Source of the DNA: an uncultured Trueperaceae bacterium
Lineage (GTDB): Bacteria; Deinococcota; Deinococci; Deinococcales; Trueperaceae
Reading direction: 5' to 3'
Length of the DNA stretch: 64,000 bases
Assembly: GCA_913057685.1 (NCBI GenBank)
Contig: CAJXOA010000001.1
Coordinates: 1 to 64,000, forward strand
Shown in pieces: positions 35,643 to 43,946 of the stretch (the stretch's first letter is position 1; the number at the start of each line of letters is the position of its first letter). The translations under genes were made by a program, and so were the position numbers. The notes under the pieces are model-generated. The model was not told the origin of the DNA. It was given only the letters and a program-made list of their open reading frames with translations, and made no database searches.

Positions 35643-36266
35643 TCAGTCGTCGTGCACGGCGAGGGCGTCGACGACCGGGCCGCGCAGCAGGCCGCGGTAG
35701 ACGCCCTCGACCTCGAGTTCGACGGCGTCGTGCTCGAGGGTCGGGTAGGCGTCGTTGTGGGGGCGTAGCGCCCAGCGGTCGGCGCCGAGGTCGTCGAGGT
35801 ACTTCAGGGTGACGTCGTCGTCGCCGACGCGGACGGCGCAGATCTCGCCGGAGCGGCGGGTGGGGCGCTTCTCGAGGAGGACGACGTCGCCGTCCTGGAT
35901 CAGGTCGGCCATGCTGTCGCCGCGCACGCGCAGGGCGAAGCCGCGCTCGTGCATGCCGGGCAGGGGCAGGTAGCCCTCGGCGTCCTGGACCGCTTCGGCG
36001 AGGGGGCCGGCGGGGATCGCCCCCAGGATCGGCACGCCGGTCGCCGCGGCGGGCAGCTGCAGGTGCGGGGAGCGCCCGCGCCCGCGGCTCTCGAAGGTCA
36101 GCCAGCCCTTGTCGTGGAGCGCTTCGAGGTGCTGCTTGAGGCTCACGTAGTGCAGGTCGAGGTCGCGGGCGAACGAGGCGAGGTCGGGCGTGGCGCCCGT
36201 CCGCGCGACGTGGTCGCGCAGGCGTTCGTAGACCCGGGTTTGGGCGGGGGACAGCGGCCTCGACAT
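35643..36266 (-). CDS. lexA: LexA-like repressor with intact self-cleavage site
   Basis: A 207-residue SOS-type repressor. The N-terminal winged helix spans about 1-70. The peptidase S24 domain has the Ala86-Gly87 cleavage site (GAIPAGPL), nucleophile S118 (VRGDSMADL) and Lys K155 (VTLKYL). RecA-stimulated autoproteolysis is therefore expected. The start ATG is 8 nt after a TAGTAT box, so the mRNA is probably leaderless. No SOS-box-like repeat of the known bacterial types was recognised upstream. It is divergent from a Crp/Fnr-type regulator across a 320-nt control region. Confidence 0.92.
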   Translation of the reverse strand: MSRPLSPAQTRVYERLRDHVARTGATPDLASFARDLDLHYVSLKQHLEALHDKGWLTFESRGRGRSPHLQLPAAATGVPILGAIPAGPLAEAVQDAEGYLPLPGMHERGFALRVRGDSMADLIQDGDVVLLEKRPTRRSGEICAVRVGDDDVTLKYLDDLGADRWALRPHNDAYPTLEHDAVELEVEGVYRGLLRGPVVDALAVHDD

Positions 36267-36274
36267 TGCCTCAA

Positions 36275-36303
36275 ATACTAAGGTACGGCGGCGCGCGCGT
36301 CAA
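36275..36303 (-). promoter_or_regulatory. lexA promoter
   Basis: On the minus strand TTGACG (36303-36298), 17 nt, TAGTAT (36280-36275). The start codon is 8 nt after the -10 box. Confidence 0.75.
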
Positions 36304-36347
36304 GCGGTCGAGCGGGTCCGCGGGGCGCCCTCATGAGAGCGCAGGTA

Positions 36348-36363
36348 CGTGAAACCGTTCACG
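36348..36363. promoter_or_regulatory. CRP/FNR-type operator, CGTGA-N6-TCACG
   Basis: A perfect dyad with the spacing of CRP-family sites (TGTGA-N6-TCACA). It lies 45 nt upstream of the lexA -35 box and about 115 nt before the crp-type -35 box. Confidence 0.6.
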
Positions 36364-36477
36364 TGGAGGGCCCCGAAACGCCGTCCTGGACGGCATTCGG
36401 AACGATTCCGAGAAACGTGGCGGGGATCACGAATGTGAAAAACGTGAGAAATGCCCGCCAGCACGGGGAAAACCCCC

Positions 36478-36507
36478 TTTACAGAATCCCGGGTGCGGTG
36501 CTATAGT
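36478..36507 (+). promoter_or_regulatory. promoter of Crp/Fnr-type gene
   Basis: TTTACA (36478-36483), 18 nt, TATAGT (36502-36507). The leader would be about 70 nt. Confidence 0.7.
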
Positions 36508-36586
36508 TTCTGTAGTGCTTCGCGGGGACCGTCCCCGCACCCACGCCGAGACCCCCCGGACGAGCGTCCGGTGAATGAGGTGTTCG

Positions 36587-37270
36587 ATGCTTCACACGTT
36601 CGATTCCTTGGCCGCGCCCCCGAGCTGCGACGTCTCCGACATCGTCCCCGGCACGCTGGCCCTGCCCACCCGCACCCTCGACCCCGACGGCGTCCTCTAC
36701 GAATCGGGCCGCGAGGCGTCCAACCTCTACGTCGTCAACTACGGCGTCCTCAAGGCGGTCGTGCCGACCAGCCTCGGGCGCGACCGCATCGCCGACCTCT
36801 ACGGGCCCGGCGACGTCCTCGGGCTCGCCTCGCTCGACGGCGGCCACCACGCCGAGACCGTCGTCGCGGTGCACGAGTCGTGCCTCACGCCGCTCGACCC
36901 GCAACAGGCGATGAACGACCGCAAGCTCCGCGACTACGTGCTGCAGAGCATGGCCCGCCAGCTGCGCCGCAGCCGCGAGATGATCGACGAGGCGGAGATG
37001 CCGGTCGGCGCCCGCGTCACGCGTGCCTTCCTGCGCCTCGCCGATCAGTTCGGGCAACCCAGCGACGAGAGCGAAGGGGGCGTCAAGCTGCCGCTGGCGC
37101 TCACTCACGAGGACCTCGCCGACCTGACCGGCAGCAGCCGCGTCACGATCACCCGCATCCTCGGCGAACTGCGCAGCGAGGGTGCCCTCTCCGGGACGCG
37201 CGGCGTGTACGTCGCCGACCCCGAGGGCCTGGAGCGGGCCACCGACCACTACGTCATGCAGGTCCTCTGA
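36587..37270 (+). CDS. Crp/Fnr-family transcription regulator
   Basis: A 227-residue regulator. The cyclic-nucleotide-like beta roll spans about 20-105 (LYVVNYGVLKAVV; GPGDVLGLASLDGGHHAETV), then a long dimer helix and a winged helix-turn-helix (LTHEDLADLTGSSRVTITRILGELRSEG, 172-200). The phosphate-binding Arg-Ser of cAMP-binding CRP is replaced by His-His (87-88), so it may not bind cAMP. There are no Fe-S cysteines at the FNR positions. I chose ATG 36587, with GAGGTG upstream, over ATG 36575. A CRP-type dyad in the shared upstream region suggests autoregulation and effects on lexA. Confidence 0.9.
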   Translation: MLHTFDSLAAPPSCDVSDIVPGTLALPTRTLDPDGVLYESGREASNLYVVNYGVLKAVVPTSLGRDRIADLYGPGDVLGLASLDGGHHAETVVAVHESCLTPLDPQQAMNDRKLRDYVLQSMARQLRRSREMIDEAEMPVGARVTRAFLRLADQFGQPSDESEGGVKLPLALTHEDLADLTGSSRVTITRILGELRSEGALSGTRGVYVADPEGLERATDHYVMQVL

Positions 37271-37299
37271 CCCCACCCCTCGTCCCCCCCGTGGGCGCG

Positions 37300-37305
37300 T
37301 AGACT
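37300..37305 (+). promoter_or_regulatory. -10 box TAGACT, 6 nt before start codon (leaderless)
   Basis: TAGACT then 6 nt then ATG of the dienelactone-hydrolase-like gene. No ribosome-binding site. Confidence 0.6.
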
Positions 37306-37311
37306 CGCCCC

Positions 37312-38136
37312 ATGCGCCTCCTCCGACGTCTCCTCCTCGCCGCGGCCGCCCTGGCCGCGGCGATCGTCGTGGTCCTCGCCCTCGCCGTCGTCGTCGACCG
37401 CGCCCGCACCGACGGACGCGTCGACGCCCTCACGAACGTCGTCTTCGACGGAAGCGACGGCGGGCCCCCCGTCCGCGCCCACCGCGCCGACCCACCCGGC
37501 GACGGGCCGCACCCCGCCGTCGTGATGATCCACGAGTTCTGGGGGCTGCGCGCCGACGTGACCGGCAAGGCCGACGCCCTCGCCGAACGCGGCTACGTCG
37601 TCGTCGCCCCCGACACCTTCCGCGGCGTCAGCGTCGACCTGGTGCCCTCCGCCATCTGGAACGTCGTCGCCACCCCCTCGCGCGCCATCGACCGCGACCT
37701 GCGGGTCGTCGTCGACGCGCTCGCCGCCGACCCCGCCGTCGACCCGGAGCGCATCGTCGTCATGGGCTTCTGCTACGGCGGCGGCGCGGCGCTGCACTAC
37801 GCCCTCGGCGACGACCGCCTCGCCGGCACCGGCGTCTTCTACGGCACGCTGATCGACGACCCCGCCCGCCTCGCCCGCCTCTCCGGCCCCGTCCTCGGCA
37901 TCTTCGGCGAGGAGGACGCGCAGATCCCGCCGCGCGCCGTCGACGCCTTCGACGCCGCGCTCGGCGAGGCGGGGGTCCCGCACGAGCTGCACACCTGGTC
38001 CGGCGTCGGGCACGCCTTCGTCGGCGGGGTCGACGCCATCGCCGCCGGCGGGCCGGCCGGCGAGGCGTGGACGACGTTCACCGACTGGCTCGAGGACGTC
38101 GTCGGGCCCCCCGCGCCCGGCGCGGGCGGGGCGTAG
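37312..38136 (+). CDS. dienelactone hydrolase-like protein, membrane-anchored or exported
   Basis: A 274-residue alpha/beta hydrolase. Residues about 8-30 form a hydrophobic helix, probably a signal anchor. The nucleophile is Cys in GFCYGGG, the acid Asp is in GEEDAQIP and the His is in GVGHAF, the Cys-Asp-His triad of dienelactone hydrolases. The HEFWGL segment near residue 75 is also typical. Natural substrates of such envelope members are unknown. Start is leaderless. Confidence 0.85.
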   Translation: MRLLRRLLLAAAALAAAIVVVLALAVVVDRARTDGRVDALTNVVFDGSDGGPPVRAHRADPPGDGPHPAVVMIHEFWGLRADVTGKADALAERGYVVVAPDTFRGVSVDLVPSAIWNVVATPSRAIDRDLRVVVDALAADPAVDPERIVVMGFCYGGGAALHYALGDDRLAGTGVFYGTLIDDPARLARLSGPVLGIFGEEDAQIPPRAVDAFDAALGEAGVPHELHTWSGVGHAFVGGVDAIAAGGPAGEAWTTFTDWLEDVVGPPAPGAGGA

Positions 38137-38168
38137 GCCGCGCGCCCCCACCCCGCCGCGCCAGCCTC

Positions 38169-38174
38169 TATACT
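38169..38174 (+). promoter_or_regulatory. -10 box TATACT, 6 nt before start codon (leaderless)
   Basis: TATACT, six C residues, then the ATG of the NfuA-like gene. Confidence 0.65.
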
Positions 38175-38180
38175 CCCCCC

Positions 38181-38768
38181 ATGCTTCACTTCACCGACAC
38201 CGCGCGCGAGCGCGTGCAGCAGTTCCTGGAAGCGCAGAAGGGGCAGGGCGTCACCGCCCTGCGCATCGCCGGCACCCGCGCCGAACCGAAGCTCTGGCTC
38301 GTCAAGGACGAGGACCGCGACGAGGGCGACGCCGTGTACGACGGCGGCGGCTTCGACGTGCTGATGGACCCGCTCAGCGCCCAACAGCTCGACGGCGCCA
38401 GCGTCGACTTCGTCGACGACGTTATGAAGTCCGGCTTCCGCGTCTACTTCGAGAGCCCCACCTGGGACGACCCCGTCGCGCAGAAGGTGCAGGACGTCCT
38501 CGACACGATGGTGAACCCCGGGGTCGCCGGCCACGGCGGCGAGGTCAAACTCGTCGGCGTCGAGGAGGGCAAGGCGATCATCGAGTTCGGCGGTGGCTGC
38601 CAGGGCTGCGGCGCGGCGGACGTGACGCTCAAGCACGGCGTCGACCGGATGGTGAAGGAGCAGGTCCCCGAGATCGTCGCGGTCGTCGACACGACCGACC
38701 ACGCCGCGGGCGAGAACCCGTACTACCTGCCCCACGAGGTCGACGGCGAGAGCAGCCCGCTGGCGTAG
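38181..38768 (+). CDS. nfuA: NfuA-like iron-sulfur carrier protein
   Basis: A 195-residue protein with an N-terminal degenerate A-type domain (FTDTARERVQQFLEAQ; about 1-95) and a C-terminal NifU-like domain with C-x-x-C in GGGCQGCGAADVTL. It carries a 4Fe-4S cluster to target apoproteins. The layout matches NfuA of E. coli type, and the length is typical. It starts 6 nt after a TATACT box, with no ribosome-binding site. Confidence 0.92.
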   Translation: MLHFTDTARERVQQFLEAQKGQGVTALRIAGTRAEPKLWLVKDEDRDEGDAVYDGGGFDVLMDPLSAQQLDGASVDFVDDVMKSGFRVYFESPTWDDPVAQKVQDVLDTMVNPGVAGHGGEVKLVGVEEGKAIIEFGGGCQGCGAADVTLKHGVDRMVKEQVPEIVAVVDTTDHAAGENPYYLPHEVDGESSPLA

Positions 38769-38812
38769 CGGGCGAGCGGCGGCGCCGCGTCGGTCCGGGG
38801 CCCCCGCGGCCC

Positions 38813-38842
38813 TTGACACATGACGCGGCCCTGACGTACGCT
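38813..38842 (+). promoter_or_regulatory. distal promoter of the BMP-type ABC operon
   Basis: TTGACA (38813-38818), 18 nt, TACGCT (38837-38842). It gives a leader of about 90 nt containing a GGAGA-GGA-TCTCC hairpin (38874-38886). Confidence 0.65.
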
Positions 38843-38901
38843 CGCCAGAATACCTTGAGACGTTGAATCGTCCGGAGAGGATCTCCTCGCCGGAGCCCCC
38901 C

Positions 38902-38930
38902 TTGCGTGCCGGCATCGTGCGGGCTATGGT
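38902..38930 (+). promoter_or_regulatory. proximal, leaderless promoter of the BMP-type ABC operon
   Basis: TTGCGT (38902-38907), 17 nt, TATGGT (38925-38930), then 6 nt to the GTG start. Together with the distal promoter this gives a two-start arrangement. Confidence 0.65.
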
Positions 38931-38936
38931 CGCCCC

Positions 38937-40574
38937 GTGCCGCCCTCCTCGGGTCCCCAGGCCCGCCCCCCGTTGCTGGAGTTGCGCGGCGTCACGAAAC
39001 GCTTCCCCGGCGTCGTGGCGAACGACGCGGTGGACCTACGCGTCCGACGCGGCGAGGTGCACGCCCTGCTCGGGGAGAACGGGGCGGGCAAGACGACGCT
39101 CGTCCACATGCTCTACGGACTCCAGGCGCCCGACGAGGGCGCCCTTCTCATGGACGGCGAACCGCTCGCGCTTCGCTCCCCGCGCGACGCCAAGGCGGCC
39201 GGCATCGGCCTCGTCGCCCAGCACTTCCACCTCGCCCGCCGCCACACGGTCGCGGAGAACCTCGCGCTCGCCCTCCCCGACACCCCCGCCTGGTTCCCCA
39301 CCCGCCACCTCGCCCGCCGCGTCGACGCCCTCGCCGAACGCTACGGCTTCGAGGTCGACCTCCGCGCCCGCGTCGCGACCCTCAGCCCCGGCGAACGCCA
39401 ACGCGTCGAGATCCTCAAAGCCCTCCTCCAGGGCGCCGAAGCCCTGATCCTCGACGAACCCACCAGCGTCCTGACGCCGCAGGAGGCGCACCGCCTCTTC
39501 GACGTCCTCGGGCGCATGAAGCAGGAGGGCCGCGGCGTCATCCTGATCAGCCACAAGCTCGACGAGGTCCTCGCCGTCGCCGACCGCGTCACCGTCCTGC
39601 GCGGCGGGCGGGTCGTCGCGCAGGTCGACGCGACCGACACCGACGCCGCCGACCTCGCCCGCCACATGGTCGGCCGCGAGGTCCGCCGCGGCCGCGAAGC
39701 CGCCCCCCGCCCCGCCGGCGACGTGCGCCTCTCGGTCCGCGACCTGCACGTCGGCGACGCCGCCGGCGAACCCCGCCTGCGCGGCGTGCACCTCGAGGTC
39801 CGCGCCGGCGAGATCGTCGGCGTCGCCGGCGTCGCCGGCAACGGCCAGGCGGAGCTCACGCAGGTCCTGACCGGCCTGCGCACGCCCACGGCGGGCCGCA
39901 TCGAACTCGACGGCGCCGACGTCGCCGGCGAGGGCGTCCGCGACCTGTTCGCGCGCGGCGTCGTGCACATCCCCGAGGACCGCAACGACATGGGCGTCGC
40001 CGGCGGCATGAAGGTCGCGGAGAACCTGGTGCTGCGGCGCCACCGGCAGGCGCCCTTCGCGAAGGGCCGCATGGTCGACTGGCGCGCCGTCGACGCGCAC
40101 GCCGAGGGCGCCATCCGCGACTACGCCATCGCCACCCCCTCGCGCGACGCCGTCACCCGCAACCTCTCGGGCGGCAACGTCCAGAAGGTCATCCTCGCCC
40201 GCGAACTCGGCGGCGAGACCGGCCTCGTCGTCGCCTCGCACCCCAGCTACGGCCTCGACGTCGCGGCGACCGAACTGACGCACGACCTGCTGCGCGAACA
40301 GCGCGACGGCGGCGCGGCGGTCCTGCTCGTCAGCGAGGACCTCGACGAACTGCTGGACCTCGCCGACCGCATCGTCGTGCTGTTCCGCGGCGAGGTGACC
40401 GGCGTCGTCGACGCCGCCACCGCCACCCGCGAGGCGATCGGCCTGCTCATGGCCGGCGACCGCACCCCCCTCGGCGGCGCCCCCGACGCGCCGAGCGCGA
40501 CGGCGAACGACCCCGCGAACGACCCCGCGAACGACCCCGCGAACGACCCTGCGGCGGGGGCGGGCGCCGAGTGA
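38937..40574 (+). CDS. ABC importer ATPase, nucleoside (BMP) type, double ATPase
   Basis: A 545-residue protein with two ATP-binding domains, as in sugar/nucleoside CUT2-like importers. Domain 1 has Walker A GENGAGKTT, signature LSPGERQ and Walker B LILDEPTSVL. Domain 2 has a degenerate P-loop (GVAGNGQAEL) and the LSGGNVQK signature. It starts at GTG without ribosome-binding site. The C-terminal tail has four NDPA units, from a 12-bp DNA repeat. It is coupled to the two permeases that follow, and the operon ends with a BMP receptor, so the likely cargo is nucleosides. Confidence 0.93.
   Translation: MPPSSGPQARPPLLELRGVTKRFPGVVANDAVDLRVRRGEVHALLGENGAGKTTLVHMLYGLQAPDEGALLMDGEPLALRSPRDAKAAGIGLVAQHFHLARRHTVAENLALALPDTPAWFPTRHLARRVDALAERYGFEVDLRARVATLSPGERQRVEILKALLQGAEALILDEPTSVLTPQEAHRLFDVLGRMKQEGRGVILISHKLDEVLAVADRVTVLRGGRVVAQVDATDTDAADLARHMVGREVRRGREAAPRPAGDVRLSVRDLHVGDAAGEPRLRGVHLEVRAGEIVGVAGVAGNGQAELTQVLTGLRTPTAGRIELDGADVAGEGVRDLFARGVVHIPEDRNDMGVAGGMKVAENLVLRRHRQAPFAKGRMVDWRAVDAHAEGAIRDYAIATPSRDAVTRNLSGGNVQKVILARELGGETGLVVASHPSYGLDVAATELTHDLLREQRDGGAAVLLVSEDLDELLDLADRIVVLFRGEVTGVVDAATATREAIGLLMAGDRTPLGGAPDAPSATANDPANDPANDPANDPAAGAGAE
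40503..40552 (+). repeat. 12-bp tandem repeat, four copies, in ATPase gene
   Basis: Units GCGAACGACCCC repeat in frame near the 3' end and encode (A)NDP. The last copy has one base changed. Copy number may vary between strains. Confidence 0.75.
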
Positions 40575-41680
40575 ACGGCCTCCGCATCGAACGCCGCGGC
40601 GCCCCGAGCGCCGCGCTGGTGTGGGGCGTGTCGCTCGGCGCGGTGGCGGTCGCGATGCTCGGCACGGGACTGCTGTTCGCCGCCTTCGGCGTCGCGCCCC
40701 TCGAGGCCGCCCGCGTCATCGTCGAACGCACGATCCTCGACGCGCGCGGCGCCAGCGAGGTCGTCCGCCGCGCCATCCCCCTCATGCTCGCCGGCGTCGG
40801 CCTCACCCTCGCCTTCCGCGCCCGCTTCTGGAACATCGGCGCCGAGGGCCAACTGCTGATCGGCGCGGTCGCCGCCGCCGGCGTCGCGCTGTTCGTCGAC
40901 CTGCCGGGCGTCCTGACGATCCCCGCGATGTTCGTCGTCGGCTTCCTCGCCGCCGCGGCGTGGGGCCTCGGGCCGGCGCTCCTCAAGGTCCGCCTCGGCG
41001 TCAACGAGATCATCACGACGTTGATGCTGAACTACGTCGCGATCTACCTCGTGCGCTGGCTCGTCAACGGCCCCTGGAAGGGCTCCAGCCTCTCCGGCTT
41101 CGCGTACAGCGACCGCTTCGACGCCGCCGCGATCCTCCCGACGATCGGCACCACCCGCCTCCACTGGCCCACCCTCGTCCTCGCCGTCCTCGCCGCCGTC
41201 GCGGTGGCCTGGCTGCTGGCCCGCACCCGCTTCGGCTTCGAGGTCCGCATGATGGGCGAGAGCCCCGAGGCGGCCCGCTACGCCGGCGTCGACTTCTTCC
41301 GCACGACCCTGATCCTCGTCCTCGTCTCCGCCGGCGCCGCCGGCCTCGCCGGCGTCGGCGAGGTCGCCGGCATCCACCACCGCCTCGTCGACCCCGGCAG
41401 CCTCTCGATCGGCTACGGCTACACCGCCATCATCGTCGCCCTCCTCGCCCGCCGGAACGCCCTCGCGGCGCTCGTGACCGCCCTGTTCCTCGGCTGGGTC
41501 GCCGCCAGCGGCGACGTGATGCAGGTCGCCCTGCGCCTCCCCAGCCAGATCACCGGCGTCGTGCAGGGCCTGGTCCTGCTGTGCATCATCGCGGCGGAGC
41601 CGATCCTCGAGTACCGCCTCGTGCGCGCGCCCCGCCGCGCCGCGACGCCGCCCGACGCCGCGGGCCCGGAGGCCACCTGA
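40571..41680 (+). CDS. ABC permease, nucleoside (BMP) type, subunit 1
   Basis: A 369-residue permease of the BPD_transp_2 family, with about nine hydrophobic helices and the conserved FWNIGAEGQLLIGA and GVNEIITTLMLNY segments. It starts at GTG overlapping the ATPase stop and ends overlapping the start of subunit 2. Confidence 0.93.
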   Translation: MNGLRIERRGAPSAALVWGVSLGAVAVAMLGTGLLFAAFGVAPLEAARVIVERTILDARGASEVVRRAIPLMLAGVGLTLAFRARFWNIGAEGQLLIGAVAAAGVALFVDLPGVLTIPAMFVVGFLAAAAWGLGPALLKVRLGVNEIITTLMLNYVAIYLVRWLVNGPWKGSSLSGFAYSDRFDAAAILPTIGTTRLHWPTLVLAVLAAVAVAWLLARTRFGFEVRMMGESPEAARYAGVDFFRTTLILVLVSAGAAGLAGVGEVAGIHHRLVDPGSLSIGYGYTAIIVALLARRNALAALVTALFLGWVAASGDVMQVALRLPSQITGVVQGLVLLCIIAAEPILEYRLVRAPRRAATPPDAAGPEAT

Positions 41681-42612
41681 TGGACGTCGATCTCGCCCTG
41701 GTCCTCACGACCCTCGCCCGCGCCCTCGCCTTCAGCACCCCGCTGTTGTGGGCGGCGCTCGGCGAGATCGTCGTCGAACGCGCCGGCGTCGTGAACCTCG
41801 GGGTCGAGGGGATGATGATCCTCGGGGCTCTCGCCGGCTTCGTCGTCGCGCAAAGCAGCGGCGACCCGTGGCTGGGGCTCGCGGCCGCGACGGCGGCCGG
41901 CGTCGCCGCCGCCGCCGTGCACGGCCTCCTGGCGGTCGTGCTGCGCGCCAACCAGTACGTCTCCGGCCTCGCCCTCACGATCTTCGGGCTGGGCCTCACC
42001 GGCCTGATCGGGCGCGGCTGGGTGGGGCGCCCCCTGCGCAACCCCATGGAGTTCGTCGACCTCCCCCTCCTCGCGTCGGTCCCCCTGCTGGGGCCGGCGT
42101 TCTTCCAGGGGCAGTACGTCCTCAGTTGGCTCGGCCTCCTCGCCGCGGTCGTCCTCTGGTTCGTCCTGCACCACACCCGCCTCGGGCTGGTCGTCCGCAG
42201 CGTCGGCGAGAACCCCGCCGCCGCGGACGCCGCCGGCGTCCGCGTCCTCTGGGTCCGCTTCCTCGCCGTGACGTTCGGCGGTGCGATGGCGGGGGTCGCG
42301 GGCGGCTTCCTCTCGCTCGCCTACCGCCCCTCGTGGGGCCAGGGCATGACGAACGGCCTCGGGTGGATCGCCCTCGCGCTCGCCATCTTCGCGTTGTGGG
42401 ATCCGCTCCGCGCGATCTTCGCCGCGCTGCTCTTCGGGGCGTTGTTCACGCTCAGCTTCAGCCTGCAGGAGTTCTTCGCGCCGCAGCTGCTGACGATGAT
42501 GCCCTACCTCTTCACCATCCTCGCGCTCGCCATCACCGCGGTGCGCAAGGGCGCCGGCGCCTTCGGGGCGCCCGAGGCGCTCGGCGAGCCCTACGCTCGG
42601 GGGCGTCGGTGA
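41680..42612 (+). CDS. ABC permease, nucleoside (BMP) type, subunit 2
   Basis: A 310-residue permease of the same family, starting ATG overlapping the previous stop. Key segments are GVVNLGVEGMMILGA and ANQYVSGLALTIFG. About nine helices. The receptor gene follows 92 nt later. Confidence 0.93.
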   Translation: MDVDLALVLTTLARALAFSTPLLWAALGEIVVERAGVVNLGVEGMMILGALAGFVVAQSSGDPWLGLAAATAAGVAAAAVHGLLAVVLRANQYVSGLALTIFGLGLTGLIGRGWVGRPLRNPMEFVDLPLLASVPLLGPAFFQGQYVLSWLGLLAAVVLWFVLHHTRLGLVVRSVGENPAAADAAGVRVLWVRFLAVTFGGAMAGVAGGFLSLAYRPSWGQGMTNGLGWIALALAIFALWDPLRAIFAALLFGALFTLSFSLQEFFAPQLLTMMPYLFTILALAITAVRKGAGAFGAPEALGEPYARGRR

Positions 42613-42704
42613 CGCCCTCCCCCTCCTCCCGGTCCGACGCCGCCCCCGCGGTTTCGGTCGTTCGCCCGTCGGTTCCACGTCCCCAGTTCCGTACGGAGGT
42701 CCCC

Positions 42705-43856
42705 ATGCGCCGCATCCTCATGTCCCTCGCCGCCCTCGTCGCCCTCGCGTTCGCCACCGCTCAGGACGATCCCCTGAAGGTGGCCTTCATCTACGTCGGC
42801 CCGGTCGGCGACTACGGCTTCAGTTACGCCCACGACCTCGGTCGACAGGCCACCCAGGAGCACTTCGGGGACGCCATCGAAACGGTGTACGTCGAGGACG
42901 TGCCCGAACCGGAGGTCGAGGCGTTCATCGACCAACTCGTCGCCGACGGCGCCGACGTCATCTTCGGCACCAGCTTCGGCTACGGCGACGGCATCCTCGC
43001 CGCGGCGCAGCGCTACCCCGACGTGATCTTCGGGTGGGGCACGGGCATCTCCCGCGCCCCGAACGTGCTGACGTACATGGCGGACTTCTACCAGGTGTAC
43101 TACCTCAACGGCCTGATCGCCGCGGCGCTGTCGGAGTCGGGTGACCTCGGCTACGTCGCCGCCTTCCCCATCGCGGAGGTCAAGCGCCACATCAACGGCT
43201 TCACGCTCGGGGCGCGCGAGGTGAACCCCGACGCGGAGGTCGCCGTCCGCTGGCTGTACAACTGGTTCGATCCGGCCGGCGCGACCGAGGCCAGCGAGGC
43301 GCTCATGGCGAACGGCGCCGACGTCCTCGCCTTCACCGAGGACACCCCGACCGTCATCCAGGTCGCCGCCGACCGCGGCTACCCCGGCTTCTCGCACTAC
43401 GCCAGCATGGTCGAGTTCGCGCCCGATCACGTGGCGTCCGGCCAGCTGGTGCACTGGGACACGATCTACATCGACATCCTCGAGAAGGTCCTCGACGGCA
43501 CCTACACCACGACGAACCTCGAGGACGTCGACTACTTCTGGCTGCTCGAGCAGGGCGCCGTCGAGCTCGGGAGCGAGCCGGGCGTGCCGGTCGCGGAGCC
43601 GTTCGTCGACGACCTTCGCGAGGTCGTGATCGACCACCCCGAGTTCGGGGAGATCGACGTCTACGAGCTCGTGCTCGAGCGCCGCGACCAGATGGCGCAG
43701 GGCCGCGACGTCTTCGAGCCGTTCATGGGGCCGCTCGAGGACCGCAACGGAAACCTCGTGTACGAGGACGGCTACATGCCGACCCTCGAAGACCTGCTCT
43801 CGATGGAGTTCGCGGTGCCCGGCGTGGTGGGCCCCTGGGACAACGAACCGCAGTAA
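42705..43856 (+). CDS. BMP-family (basic membrane protein) substrate-binding protein
   Basis: A 383-residue periplasmic receptor with a signal peptide (about 1-20, FATAQ) and the BMP pattern KVAFIYVGPVGDYGFSYAHDLG. Relatives bind nucleosides or purines. There is no Cys at the cleavage site, so it is not a lipoprotein. The ATG has GGAGGT upstream. Position next to adenine deaminase supports a purine nucleoside or adenine ligand. Confidence 0.92.
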   Translation: MRRILMSLAALVALAFATAQDDPLKVAFIYVGPVGDYGFSYAHDLGRQATQEHFGDAIETVYVEDVPEPEVEAFIDQLVADGADVIFGTSFGYGDGILAAAQRYPDVIFGWGTGISRAPNVLTYMADFYQVYYLNGLIAAALSESGDLGYVAAFPIAEVKRHINGFTLGAREVNPDAEVAVRWLYNWFDPAGATEASEALMANGADVLAFTEDTPTVIQVAADRGYPGFSHYASMVEFAPDHVASGQLVHWDTIYIDILEKVLDGTYTTTNLEDVDYFWLLEQGAVELGSEPGVPVAEPFVDDLREVVIDHPEFGEIDVYELVLERRDQMAQGRDVFEPFMGPLEDRNGNLVYEDGYMPTLEDLLSMEFAVPGVVGPWDNEPQ

Positions 43857-43871
43857 CGCGACCGGTTCGCG

Positions 43872-43897
43872 CCCCCCACCGCACCGGCGGTGGGGGG
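43872..43897 (+). terminator. 10-bp stem-loop after the BMP receptor gene
   Basis: CCCCCCACCG pairs with CGGTGGGGGG around CACCGG. No U-tract. Probable terminator of the importer operon. Confidence 0.65.
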
Positions 43898-43935
43898 TGA
43901 CCCCGCGCGGCGCCCGGGCCCCCCGGGCGCCGCGC

Positions 43936-43941
43936 TACGCT
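43936..43941 (+). promoter_or_regulatory. -10 box TACGCT, 5 nt before start codon (leaderless)
   Basis: TACGCT then 5 nt then the ATG of the adenine deaminase gene. Confidence 0.55.
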
Positions 43942-43946
43942 GGGGC

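Larger units (their letters stand above)
36267..36586. promoter_or_regulatory. 320-nt divergent control region, lexA / crp-type gene
   Basis: This gap holds two good promoters, a CRP-like operator (36348-36363), a perfect inverted repeat GCCGTCC-T-GGACGGC (36380-36394), another repeat CGGAA-CGA-TTCCG (36398-36410), and a TGTGA-containing AT-richer stretch (36435-36452). I see no small ORF or RNA gene in it. Confidence 0.6.

Noticed and set aside
38854-38866. CTTGAG motif as a second HspR half-site upstream of the BMP ABC operon
   Set aside because: No matching CTCAAG arm at the required spacing follows.
38843-38936. Possible purine riboswitch in the leader of the nucleoside importer
   Set aside because: I could not find the conserved purine-aptamer core; only a small hairpin is present, and a second leaderless promoter would bypass it.
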